Assembly: GCF_963678635.1 (NCBI RefSeq)
Contig: NC_087068.1
Span: forward strand, 36,343,436 to 36,407,435
Source: Symsagittifera roscoffensis
Taxonomy: Eukaryota; Xenacoelomorpha; Acoela; Convolutidae
Direction of reading: 5' to 3'
Length of the DNA stretch: 64,000 nucleotides
The notes beneath the pieces are model-generated. The model was not told where the DNA came from. It saw only the letters and a program-made list of their open reading frames with translations, and ran no database searches. The position numbers and the translations under genes are program-made. Shown one piece after another: positions 43,766 through 54,383 of this stretch (position 1 is its first letter; every line of letters starts with the position of its first letter).

Positions 43766-45352
43766 TTGATATGAATTCAACGTTTTACTAATAATTTCAA
43801 AAAACACTAACCATTAATATTCAATGTTTTCTCTTTTTATTTATAGGCACAATCATCAATCATTTACAAAACAAAAAAAAAACAAAACACAGAAACTCTT
43901 TTTCAAATCAATAATTTCTAATAACTTATCCAATAATTGAAGCAATAAAATTATTCCGTACAAATCAGTAAATTAACATATAAACTCTTTTCTCCAAAGC
44001 AGTAAATTTTCATAAATTAAAATTAATTTAATAATTTCAACACCCAAATCAAACAGTAAATTTATAATTTTTAAAGTAGTCAATTGATAAAAAAAATTGT
44101 TCATAAATCGCAAAAAGCAGTAAAAAACTTTTCAAAAGACGCTTCTCTATATTCTCTTGCCCATATATATTTGCTCACCCACAAAGAATTGTTTGAAATA
44201 ATGAAATTGAAAATTGACTTTCACTGATAACATCTCTAACAAGCATTAACACGTCTCAAACTTTCCTTTAACCAGGTTGCAAAGAAATTATATAATAATT
44301 CAAACTAACCAACGCAAGCTTACTAAATACCATAAATTACAATCTAACAGCATGATTAAGAAAAGAAAAGCCACGGTACCCAAACTGGATTAACACCAGC
44401 TTAGAACCGGACAAATTATTCTTTTGAAGACTACTTTTAAGTCTGAACACAAAATAACAAAACCCCAAAAAGTCGTAAGACAAACCCAAAACAAACAATT
44501 TGACTTTTGAAGAAAAGACAAAACTAAGACAACAAAAGAAAACGCTAGTAATAAAAATAGCATGAAAGGCTTAACTAACACATGAACCTCCAAAAAGAGA
44601 GCACGAAATCATACCCTCACTTCTGGCCTAACCGATCAGAAGAGAAAATCCTGAGCATGCTCTATAGCCGGCCTCACATACCGTGCTGCATCCACGCTTT
44701 GTGACATCCACGACAATTTTTGACGAGAATTACTCCAGTGTGAGTAGCTCCTAAAAATAACCGAACTAAATATTAACGCTTTTGCGATAAAACTAATATA
44801 AGATCATAACTAAAAAACACGATTATTAAAAATTTGTATAAATAAATATTAATAATGCAGTATATAGATTACAAACAGCCCAAATACGAGCAGCAGGAAA
44901 CTTGACTACCCAATCACACTCCAAACTACGGAATGGCAAAACCCACCTGATATGCTGCCTACAGTCACTACATTCAATGGATTTAGAGTACAATTTCGCA
45001 TCGCAGAGAAGGAAATCCTTTGCAATAGGACAATGGCCATCTCGATGTTCAAGTATACGTACAGATCCAAGTCACCTGGCATTGCATCCAAGCTCAAACT
45101 TCACGCCATTTCTAAACGAGATCAAAACAAAGTTCTCTACCAAACAGGAACAAACGATCATAACAAACCATTTGGAAATCAGATTGACTTTGTTGGCGGT
45201 CACAGTCATTGTTGAATGAAAAACTGATATCCACGATTCTTCATGAACGGAACGCAAATGATGATCGCGACATACAAACGAACTTCATCCATCCTCCATC
45301 GCAGACGATTATAAAAGAACAAAAAACTAAAACTCTCTAAACCCCGTATGGG
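43766..45352. other. 3' untranslated region, unit 2
   Basis: Copy of 39639-41184 with 40 additional bases at about 44996-45035 lying between two ACAAT pentamers, lost from unit 1 by a slip between them. The GT after the X stop is TT here, so the intron-like structure of unit 1 is not preserved. No coding sequence. Confidence 0.5.
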
Positions 45353-45730
45353 TGGAACCAGATCTAAACTAGTATTTATCATTAGTTTTTTTATGATATT
45401 TTATCTCTACAAAATAATTAATACTAACCAATCATACTCCATCAAACTAACAACCTATTTATTTGTAAAGTGTTGAAATTACTTGTAGTTTCAGCACCAG
45501 AACAATTTGAATTACACTTAGAATACAGTTGTTCTCATTCTGTAACTAACTCGCGCAAACCGGTATACACTAGATCTATTGAGACCAGGAGATATAATAG
45601 TAAGATTAAGATTGGTATTAGACTAAGAAGTTGCACGAATCTATCCGGCCGAAATTAAGATAGCGTGACGAGCAGACGGTGCACCTTATCTGAAATTACT
45701 CTATGAGTACAGTAACCTATACATAACTCA
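45353..45730 (+). repeat. 3' LTR of element 1 (unit 2)
   Basis: 378 bp, nearly identical to 41185-41562, same following flank. Confidence 0.85.
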
Positions 45731-46339
45731 ATAGTTCTTGAACACTTTCTGAAAAACGTTGACCAAAAAATCGCGTTTTTCGGCGCGCGCGTCCCTCTCC
45801 AAGCTATTATGATTACAGCTGATTGACTCTCACTTCATTCATAATTAAAACTGTTCATTAACTGGGGTTTTTATGAAAAACATGAAAGTATGTGGCACTT
45901 CAAGAAACCAAGGAACTAACTGCAAAATCAAGGAACCTACAAAATATGAAGTACTCACCGTCTAATGCTCTCTTTGAGATTTAACGCAGAATCTAAAAAC
46001 TGAAGTGTTTTTTTTTTGTAACTAACAATCCTTGAGTTTTTAATGTCCTTACAATTCGTTGTATTGAAGAGAGTCACCATTTACAACTCTTAACAAAACA
46101 AAAAGTAGTAATCTAACAAATTTCAATGAATTGCAGGGCCGATTTAGGATTTTCTGGGACACATAAGTTCAAAAAAAATGGAAAAAAATACAAAGACTCA
46201 GTACTACAACTCAAATTTTTTAAGATGAACAGTGCTGAAATAAATCTTCAAATAAGTTTTGTCCTAGCAATAATACAGCTTTAAAATAACTTGATTGAAC
46301 ATCAAGGTTAAAGAATATTTGTGAAAAACAGAACAAGCG
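45731..46339. other. Flank, unit 2, and start of intergenic DNA
   Basis: 45731-46127 duplicates 41563-41958. At 46133 CAGGGCCGATTTAGGATTTTCTGGG resembles the terminal sequence common to hAT transposons and the stretch at 15173 in the other flank; I cannot find a partner end. Confidence 0.5.
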
Positions 46340-46555
46340 TTATGTAGAAAAATGTTCAAGCTTTTCTCTGATACCACATTGTAATCTCTGAGAATTTTCG
46401 CTTTCTTCTCGTCCGATTCTCTCTGTTTCTGTAACTCCTTTTCGGATTTTAGTTTTTTTCTTTATTCGTAATTTGTCTAAGACTTTTGTCAGCCGGTCCA
46501 CATCCTTTTGATCATTCTCGGGAAAAACTGCGATCCCGCGAAAGGAGACGAGCAA
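46340..46555 (-). pseudogene. Lys/Glu-rich coding-like island, minus strand
   Basis: 71 codons: MLVSFRGIAVFPEND, DVDRLTKVLDKLRIKKKTK, then basic/acidic helix. It could be an exon of a decayed gene. No domain recognised; only composition and length support it. Confidence 0.25.
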
Positions 46556-46754
46556 AGACGAGCAAACCTCCCAGTTTTATATAAAATTCCCTCGGATTCT
46601 TCTTTTTAAGTTTGAGTTATATAATGTAACCAAGTGAGAAAAATAGCTAATATATAGGTTGTCAGCGGACAGGTTTGTGCTGTAGTCCGTAGCAATGTTT
46701 TTTTGCAATGATCGTCCCCTGCTGTTTTCACTTATTAAGTTCCGGCTTCAATGG

Positions 46755-46988
46755 CTAATTCAGAGACACCACAAATCTCGGGTTATCGTGGGATGAAATA
46801 AGCTCATGCTCTTTCTGGATTCGCAGCCGCTCTGCCATTTCCGGGATTTTCCCTCCTAGTTCTGGTGAGCCATCTTCCCATGGCAGGGAAATTGAGTTCA
46901 CGAAACCTGGCTCTTTTTCTAGTTTAATTTTGCTTTTTATGGAAAAAGTACATCGTTGTGCCGTTCTTGTGCCGGGGTATGCGCTGAA
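46755..46988 (-). pseudogene. Coding-like island without Met start, minus strand
   Basis: 77 open codons with protein-like composition: KLEKEPGFVNSISLPWEDG, SPELGGKIPEMAERLRIQK and HDNPRFVVSLN. No splice sites checked beyond inspection and no family recognised. It lies in the same orientation as the islands at 46340 and 47853. Confidence 0.3.
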
Positions 46989-47852
46989 TCAATTCCAGTT
47001 TTCTATTAGGCCGTAATCCATTCCTGAACACACAAAATGATTTGTAGTTTTTCCCCGCAATAATTTTATGCACCTATGGAGGTTGCTTTTATGTATCATG
47101 TACGCAAAACGATTTATACAAAATCTTTTCATAAAAACAAAAAAAAACGAATAAAAATTCTTAATTAACTGGTGAAAATTGGAGAATGGGTTGGTAAAAA
47201 TTGAAAATTACTTGACGCGTACTCCTAATTATAGGTTCAGCTGGGATCAGCCACAGGTTTGGCAGGGTATCATTTTTTATACTTAAAAGGGACTAGAAAA
47301 AACCGGAACGAAAAATACATTTTCAAAACGTATTTTATAATTCATGGTATCAAACGAAGTGGTTGGTCAGTTTTGTGTTTAAATAGTTCATCTACGAGGA
47401 AGAAGATAAAAAGGTTTATGCCATCTGTTTAGTCATAGCTTACAAATTTTTTTGCTTGGGCTTTTACAGTTTTTCTTCTTTGAACAAAATTTACAAAATG
47501 AAAAAACCGTTCGACACGTTAATTAGGAATAGAAAACAATTATAATTACAATTTAAAAATTGGGTTCAAAAAGAAAACGAAAAAGCTAGTTGGTTTTGGA
47601 AAAATTAGTTCAATATTTGGAGAATTTTACTTGATTTTTTCAGGTGGGGCAGTTTGTTGCTCATTGCGATAGATATTGACAGCAGTTTTTATGCAACAAA
47701 TGATTAACCGTCATGTGTCGCAAACTGCTTACATAGTTAGTTGGGAAATCACCCCGTCTGATTTTTGCCAGTTCGTGACAAACATGGCAAGGTGGACAAT
47801 GGAAACAAAGCAAGGAGTAGGCAAGCGTCCGGAAGATAGGGCAAAGTATTTT
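46989..47852. other. AT-rich intergenic DNA
   Basis: No supported feature. On the minus strand at about 47700-47850 a Cys-rich reading (CFHCPPCHVCHEL) follows the RING-like island in another phase. Confidence 0.4.
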
Positions 47853-48164
47853 TTAGTCCTGGACGAATATTTCTCTTATAGATTCTTCGCACTCTGTACA
47901 AACAAGATGAGGAAGTTGGTGAAATGAACTTTTATGTTGTTTTATGAAAGCAGTTTTCTGATCAAAACATACTGAGCATGTATAAAGACTCGTTGATTCA
48001 CTAGATTCTTGAAAAGTCTTGTAAACGACATAAAGAAAATGATAAATTCGACAGCAAAAACTGGTTAAGTTTGCTGACGAAGGTCTTATTTTTGATTGAA
48101 GGATAACGAAGAATCCTTCAATCAGATCTTGGCGTAAACAGAGGAGTTGTGCTACGATTGGCAA
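47853..48164 (-). pseudogene. RING-finger-like pseudogene fragment
   Basis: 103 codons. Residues 62-103 read YTCSVCFDQKTAF, then FHQLPHLVCTECEESI: C-x2-C, a spacer, H-x2-C-x2-C, as in a RING finger, with the third Cys replaced. Two codons after the stop the same phase reads KILCPIFRT, where a RING would have CPxCR, so the last Cys is changed too. RING proteins are E3 ubiquitin ligases; this one is inactive or misread. The opposite-strand frame 47676-47927 is its shadow. Confidence 0.4.
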
Positions 48165-48869
48165 ATTTTGTTTAGAGTCAAATTACTTCACTGATGGCAA
48201 TATTTGTTTGTTATTTTTTACTTGGAAATCTTGTCGGCATAGTGAAAAAAAAATTTTCTCCGAGTTTGAACGAAATCAATTTGGGACATCAGTTTAAAGT
48301 AAAAATGGTCGCACGTTCTGTCAAAAGGCTGATTTTGAATTTTTGCATGAAGAACTTTCATGTAGAGTTTTGCTTTGTGTTCGAAAGAGATAGGAGACTC
48401 GGACGTTCTTTCTTACTTTTCCCGTGAATGCGGTAAAATTTGTGCCATAAATTGTTTAGTTGGATTGAAATTTCCTAAACGTCAAGGATTGTCAAAAGTT
48501 CCTTAAAAATCACATTATGTTAAACAACGCTTTTTTTTGTTTTTGCCGGATGTATGGTCGCTATAGTGAGTATTATTTTGAGGATAAAATAAGGGTCAGT
48601 GTCGTCCTCTATTTAGATCATTTCTCCAATTTGAATAAGTTGTTCTTCTATATAAAACAGCATTTTCTTAAACAGTACAAAAATCCTTATGCAATTTTTT
48701 ATGCATGCATGGCATACAGTTTTGTAATGATGTTGAACAACCAGATGTTCATTTTTTTTCATTGTGTGTCAGCTTGGTTTTGTTCTAAAAACTACAGATA
48801 ATATAACTAGTCAAATGTTCAAATTATTCACCTACAAACAGGGCATTGTATTTTTGCAATGTGAGGTTT
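48165..48869. other. Intergenic DNA
   Basis: AT-rich; open frames at 48194-48427 and 48517-48801 show no domain and a composition (Phe, Lys, Cys) like random AT-rich DNA. Nothing supported. Confidence 0.4.
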
Positions 48870-49840
48870 CCCGCATCCAGTTTCAAGCGTTAGTAATCGA
48901 TTATATTACGATTTTAGTATCAGTCTCACTGAAATTGTGAAACAATCCATTTTAATCAATTATTAATCAATTATAATCTCTCTTTTTAAAATCAAATTTT
49001 AATTATTTATAATCCATTATAATCGATTATAATCGATTATTTATTCGTTTGTTTTTCGATACAATTGTAATCGATTAAATTTGATTAAAATCCATTATTT
49101 TTATTCAAATTTCTATTTCGTTAGTTTTGCACAAAAATCCATTATAATCGATTATAAATGATTATAATTCTTTTTTTTGTCCATTTTTGTCTTCGAAGTT
49201 GCATCTAAAATGCTTATATTTTATGCTTTTTGTGGACGTTGGTTCCTATGAAAAATGAGAAAAATTTTTTTAAAGTTTCACAATTAATTCAAATTTATAT
49301 TTTTTTTTTTGATTTCTTCCCCATTAGAGATGTTTTGTGATGTATATTTTAAGCTTTTTTTAAACACCAAAACATCAGCAAACTGATTTAGTTTCATGAT
49401 TGATTCGGAAAATTTATTTTTCATCTACCGCGGGAACCTCTCCACTCATATGAAAGGATCTCTATGAAACTTTTGTTTCGTGGTAAAACTTTGTGTTCAG
49501 ATGAACCAGAGTGTTCAAGAGATCTTTTTTTCTAAAGTTTTCTTATTGACGCGAAAAAATAACCCATAAGATATAAATCGAATGTAGGAACATTTCGGCA
49601 AAATAAGAGATTATAATCGATTATAATCAATTATAATTGATTTTAAGGGTTTTTAGTAAGAACTATAATCAATTATAATCTATTATAAGAGATTATAATC
49701 TCTTGGAGAATATCACGATTATAATCAATTATAAATCCCTTAAAGACCTAATTTTGGTAATTATAATCGATTATAATTGTCAAAAAATTATAATAATAAT
49801 CCTTTATAATCGATTACTTACGCCTGAACTTGGATGCGGG
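48870..49840. mobile_element. 971-bp TIR element filled with AATCGATTATAAT-like repeats
   Basis: Inverted termini of about 37 bp with few mismatches: left 48870-48907 (CCCGCATCCAGTTTCAAGCG, then TTAGTAATCGATTATA) and right 49803-49840, whose complement reads CCCGCATCCAAGTTCAGGCG, then TAAGTAATCGATTATA. Between them AATCGATTATAATC and variants occur over and over near both ends (48890-49160, 49610-49815). TTT flanks both ends and may be the target duplication. No transposase. MITE or foldback type. Confidence 0.65.
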
Positions 49841-50825
49841 TTTGCTCTAAGCTTTCCTGTAATGTACTCAGACGCGCAAGTTAAGTGAGGAGCATAGAAA
49901 GTATTGTTTTTTTTGCCTTTTTCTGTTTCGTGACACATGTTTGTACAGTTAGGACATTGAGACGTTATATCAATTTCCTTTTGGTTCAAATCACAAACAA
50001 TCTGATTACAAAGTTAACTTCCCAACCTTAAAACTAACAGTCATTTTTCCTTATATGGTTTCATAAAACGGTTGAGTGCGGCTCGCCACGTTATAAGGTT
50101 TTAAAAAGAATAAAAGAAGTAGGCACAAACTTAAATGTTCGAGCTTTTATAGAAAAGCACTGATGTTCATTATCTTGATCCACTGTTTTTTTTGTACAAA
50201 AAGAATCACTTTAATCAAGTATTGAATTTTTATATTCAATATTACTGAGGCAACATTGTGCATAGTCAATTAAAGACCGGAAATTTGGTTTACATCTGGA
50301 TGTAAATTAAACAGTTAATTATTTGTAAAAACATTATCTAAGAGTTCTATACATAAATATAAAATGGGTTGTAGCTCAAAAATTTTCAAATTATCAATTA
50401 CGGTAACCAATTGGTGATTTTTTTGAACACCATATGATAAATTGGAATTGGCAAAAATGGAAGGAGTTTAGGAAAGTCAACTTCTTTTTGTAATGCTAGG
50501 AATGGGCACAATTCCGTAAAACTGGAATGGGTCCTTGGAACTCTTATTATGTTGGATTAATGGAAATTTATCTTGCAAGCAATTGAAAAATAAATATTTT
50601 TCCATGTATCTTCAATTGCTAATAACTGATAACCGAAGTTTGGAATGCAAATTAACTAAGTTCACCAGAAGATTTTTTTTTCAAGCTTTTGAAAATTTGG
50701 TCAGTTCAGATATTTAATACTTTCACAAAACTAGGTAGGTTTTGCAATATCGAGAAGACCATTCGATTTCAAATTTTTGCGTTACCAGTTGCAAAAACTG
50801 GTAAGGTTTAGCGTTTTAGGCTGAG
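49841..50825. other. Intergenic DNA
   Basis: AT-rich; no supported gene, RNA or repeat. Confidence 0.4.
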
Positions 50826-51044
50826 TTATAAGCTGCATTTATTTTGTGATCTTTCTCTAATCTTTTTGACTCCCTGACTTGATCCTTTTTTTCCATCTGT
50901 TCTCATCTTAAAATCAACACAACTCGGAGTTGTTCCTGGAAAACCACTTCCTACTGCAAAAATTAAGTATTTGGTAGCCATAAAATCCTTCAGCTGTTGC
51001 AAATTTGTGTACTGATTCTCAATTCGACTTTGGTCTATAATTAT
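50826..51044 (-). pseudogene. Coding-like island, minus strand
   Basis: 72 codons after a stop: QLKDFMATKYLIFAVGSGFP, GTTPSCVDFKMRTDGKKG, basic end. Protein-like composition in an AT-rich surround. Family not recognised; could be part of the same decayed gene as 51295-51531. Confidence 0.3.
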
Positions 51045-51294
51045 TTAAGTCTGGCGGGCTTAAGCATTGCACAGAAAATTCCATTTTTTTACTTTTTTTA
51101 TTTATCATTCCAAGTCGGAGTTGGTAATCCACGGTCTATGCAGTGCTTAGTTTGTAAATGAGTTCTTGATAAATTCTTCCGTTTGTCTTTTGATGATTTC
51201 TGCCTCTATTGTCTTCTATAACTATCTTTATCAACGATAAACCTTTTTAGTAAACTCATCTTTTATATCAGCCCATGCTAAAACATGCTGCGAG

Positions 51295-51531
51295 TCATTG
51301 GAATCCTTGAGCGGCTGGTGTTCCTAATATGGAACCGAGTGGGGCTCTTTGCATCTTGCCGTATACATCTTGATCATCGCCTGGTTCTAGTCGAGTGCCC
51401 AGTGAGAAGACTATTTTTACCCTTGTAAAGTTTTTAAAAAACTGTAGTATTTTCGTTTTTTTATATAAATCTGTAACCTGCTTGAGATCTAAATCTGGAT
51501 ATGCAACTACAGTGATTCTTGTTTTCCTTTT
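51295..51531 (-). pseudogene. Coding-like island, minus strand
   Basis: 78 codons: RITVVAYPDLDLKQVTDLYK, FFKNFTRVKIVFSLGTRLEP, GDDQDVYGKMQRAPLGSIL, then stop. VKIVFSLGT...DDQDVYG faintly recalls the region of beta-1,3-galactosyltransferases before the DxD motif, but this is too weak to name it. Confidence 0.3.
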
Positions 51532-51534
51532 TCA

Positions 51535-52666
51535 CGATTGAGACGCTTGGTACTCGAAGCTTTTTAATGTGTGTGCCGATCACTTAATGTTTTTTTTTGG
51601 TTTAAATCCTTGCAATAGCTAGTTGCGAGAGTTGGAAATTAGTTTTTAAGGAAAGTTTTTTTTTGTCGGTTATATGAGTAATGCTATGTAGACGAATGAA
51701 TGTTTTAGAAGTCACTTCAATGGTATTGCTGCGGAAAGAATAGTTAATCCGTGGTTGTTTTTATTTGGACGTTTTGACAAAATGGTAGCTTGGTTTTTTT
51801 TGGATGTTTATAACGTACCATTTAAGTTCTGTGGAGTTAATTCTTTTTACGATTTTGTTTTATAAGTTGACTTTTACGAAGTTAACAATGACTTGATTTG
51901 ACGAAGTTTGAGTTAGATTTAACCTAACTGAGTGTGTGTCTCCTTCAATCGATCGTATTTTTTTAGTTAGTTTTAGCTTCATTTGGTTTTTATCTATTTT
52001 AAATGGTTTTAGTGTGATCATTTTTTTTGAATTTTTGTTTTTGATTTTTTTCACATTTTTTTAAAAAATCTCAATTGAGCAATTTTTAGATAAATTTGGT
52101 TTTTTTAATTACGTTTTGAGTATACTTTACATCATTTTTTTCCCATTTTGTTTTTTCAGCAAAGTTGAGCAAATACTAGGTAAACATGAAAATTAACAAA
52201 AGTAATTTGTTTTTTGTACTAAACTTTTGTAAGTTTTGGTTTAATTCAAATATTTTAGGCGTAAATTTGTCTATTTTTGAAAAAAGGGGCAACTATGAAT
52301 CAAATTGGAACGTAATTATATCAATTGGGCTGATTTTGACCAAATGAGGGTTAGTTTTACTTTTATTTTTACCAAATCAACTTGTATTATTGTAACTTAT
52401 TCATAAATTTATCCTAAAATTGAAATAGTTTCAGTAGAATTTTTTTGAAAATGTGACGTCGGAAAAAATTTGTTGGCATTGTGAGGCCAAACTGTGCATT
52501 TTGTGCATTGTAAGCGGATTCCGCAATATGGACGCACCCTTTGTTCTTCTTTTGTTCTTTCCTTCTCTTTGATCGTTCCGACAAAAATTTAACATGTTTA
52601 AAGACTTGTCTCTGGAATCCAGGAACATACAGACACAAAATTGGGCTCCTATCCAGTGCACACGTT
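51535..52666. other. AT-rich intergenic DNA upstream of element 2
   Basis: Mostly T-rich, low complexity. On the minus strand at 52440-52600 overlapping frames occur; one reads RPYCGIRLQCTKC, a Cys pair of the kind seen in transposase or zinc-ribbon ends, but without further support. Confidence 0.35.
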
Positions 52667-53075
52667 TGGAACCAGATCTAAACTACATTTTATTATTGGT
52701 TATGAATTGGATATTTTATCACTATAAATATTTAATATTAACCAATCATGATCCATCTAACTAACGACCCACTTATTTGTAAGTGCTGAAATTACTTGTA
52801 ATTCAGCACCAGAGAGATTTGAGTTTAACTTAGAAATTAGTTAACTCTCCAAGAGACCTTCTAGCAATCGCAATAAGCCAGTATGCTCTAGATCTATTGA
52901 GCCGAGCAGAGACTAGTTAAACACCCTGAGACTAGTAGATATGAGAGTAAGATTAGGATCGGTATTAGACTAAGAAGTTGCACAAATCTATCCGGCCGAA
53001 AATAAGATAGCGTGACGAGAATACGGTGCACTCTATCCGAAATTACTCTATGAGTTAGACCTCGGTCATAACTCA
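52667..53075 (+). repeat. 5' LTR of element 2
   Basis: 409 bp from TGGAACCAGATC to CATAACTCA; includes a short extra segment (about 52900-52940, with a partial repeat of GAGACTAGT) relative to element 1. Confidence 0.8.
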
Positions 53076-53077
53076 TC

Positions 53078-53095
53078 TTGTGCGACCATAAGTCT
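53078..53095 (+). promoter_or_regulatory. Primer binding site, element 2 (decayed)
   Basis: TTGTGCGACCATAAGTCT, two bases after the LTR, aligned with TGGTGCAACCAAAAGTCG of element 1. The first G pair is lost. Confidence 0.5.
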
Positions 53096-53196
53096 CGAAT
53101 AAGATCTTAAAAAACAAATTAGCTTAAGACTAACAAGATAGATTAGAAATAGACAAAAACATTCCCGAGACATTACATGACAATAATTTAGTTGAA

Positions 53197-53364
53197 ATGA
53201 TTTTACGACTCAAAAGATCAGAGCCGCTGTTCCGTACAATACGAGAACTACCCGGTATTGGAAGAAGACCTCGGACAAGAGACGAGCTACGACTACCAAC
53301 GAAGAAACTTACCATTAAGTTTCATGGTCGTACGGCAAAAACCAGAACAAACTTTTATGTTTAG
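53197..53364 (+). CDS. Arg-rich leader mini-ORF of element 2
   Basis: 55 codons: ILRLKRSEPLFRTIRELPGI, then GRRPRTRDELRL, aligning with element 1 residue by residue up to RL; the C-terminal parts then differ by a frameshift. Many of the differences fall at third codon positions, which hints at past selection on the peptide. Confidence 0.45.
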   Translation: MILRLKRSEPLFRTIRELPGIGRRPRTRDELRLPTKKLTIKFHGRTAKTRTNFYV

Positions 53365-54383
53365 AATTTTACTAGCAATGAATTTAGATTTTCATTTGCA
53401 AACATAAAACCTTGAAGAAAAATCTTCAATGATTATTACATGCGCTAAACAAAATTTACTATTGTACAATAACGATTGATAAAAACATCTCGAATCGTTT
53501 CCTCCAAAACTGCAGTAAGATTCAAAAAGATATCTGAAAAATATATTTATTAAAAAGAAAATAAAAATTAATTAACATGATTATAATTTATTAGTATATA
53601 CAAATCATTGTACCATCTCCAGCTTCATCACCTAAAACATAACAGCAATGATAAAACTACTAACATTATTAAAAACTCAACTTTTCTATCAATAAAACCT
53701 AAAATTATTTTTAAAGGCTTGTCCTCAATTTTATCTTTATTAATTTAATTTTATCTACAGCTTAAATACAGATCATCAAGGCTTTCCTTTGATCTCCTTA
53801 AATACTTAAGTTAATTCATTTTATACCATTAAATTTTTTATTCTGATCAAGGCTTATCCTTGGATCAAATAGAACAATTTTGTTCTCCCCCACCCTATTA
53901 ATAAAGTGTCTAACGACCTCAAACGTCGATTCACTACCCAACCCTTTCAAAGACCCAGGACTAATTGAAAATTTTCACATAACTCCAACCATTCCAATTA
54001 GGCTAAACAGTGAAGAACTTCGGTTATTCAGCCTTCACTTGATCTCCCCTCTTACCTGAACCAGGCTAAACCTTAAATCTTCGTAAGTTTAAAATAGTAC
54101 CTAACAAACTACTTGTGTTTTAATTATACCTGAACCTTGTAGATCGATTTACTATTCTCCAAACCTTAAATACAATCATTACCCTTAAGTAAGAGTAAGT
54201 AAGTTAACACCTCGAGAATAGTCACGAGAAAGTAACAGTCATTGTCCGGAATCGATATATACTTTTCTCTACAACCCTGAATAAAAAGACCCAAGTTAGG
54301 CTACCAAAAAAAAATGTAAGGACTAACAGTCTAGGATATTACAATCACTAATAACAATCTTGCATCCTTCATCCTACACCTTA
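53365..54383. other. Untranslated leader of element 2
   Basis: Collinear with 16822-17832; no coding capacity. Confidence 0.55.

Larger units (their letters stand above)
41959..46127 (+). repeat. 3' segmental duplication, unit 2
   Basis: Second copy of 37849-41958. The junction TTTCAAT|AGAACAACC joins flank to element DNA with at most two bases (AT) of microhomology. Confidence 0.88.
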
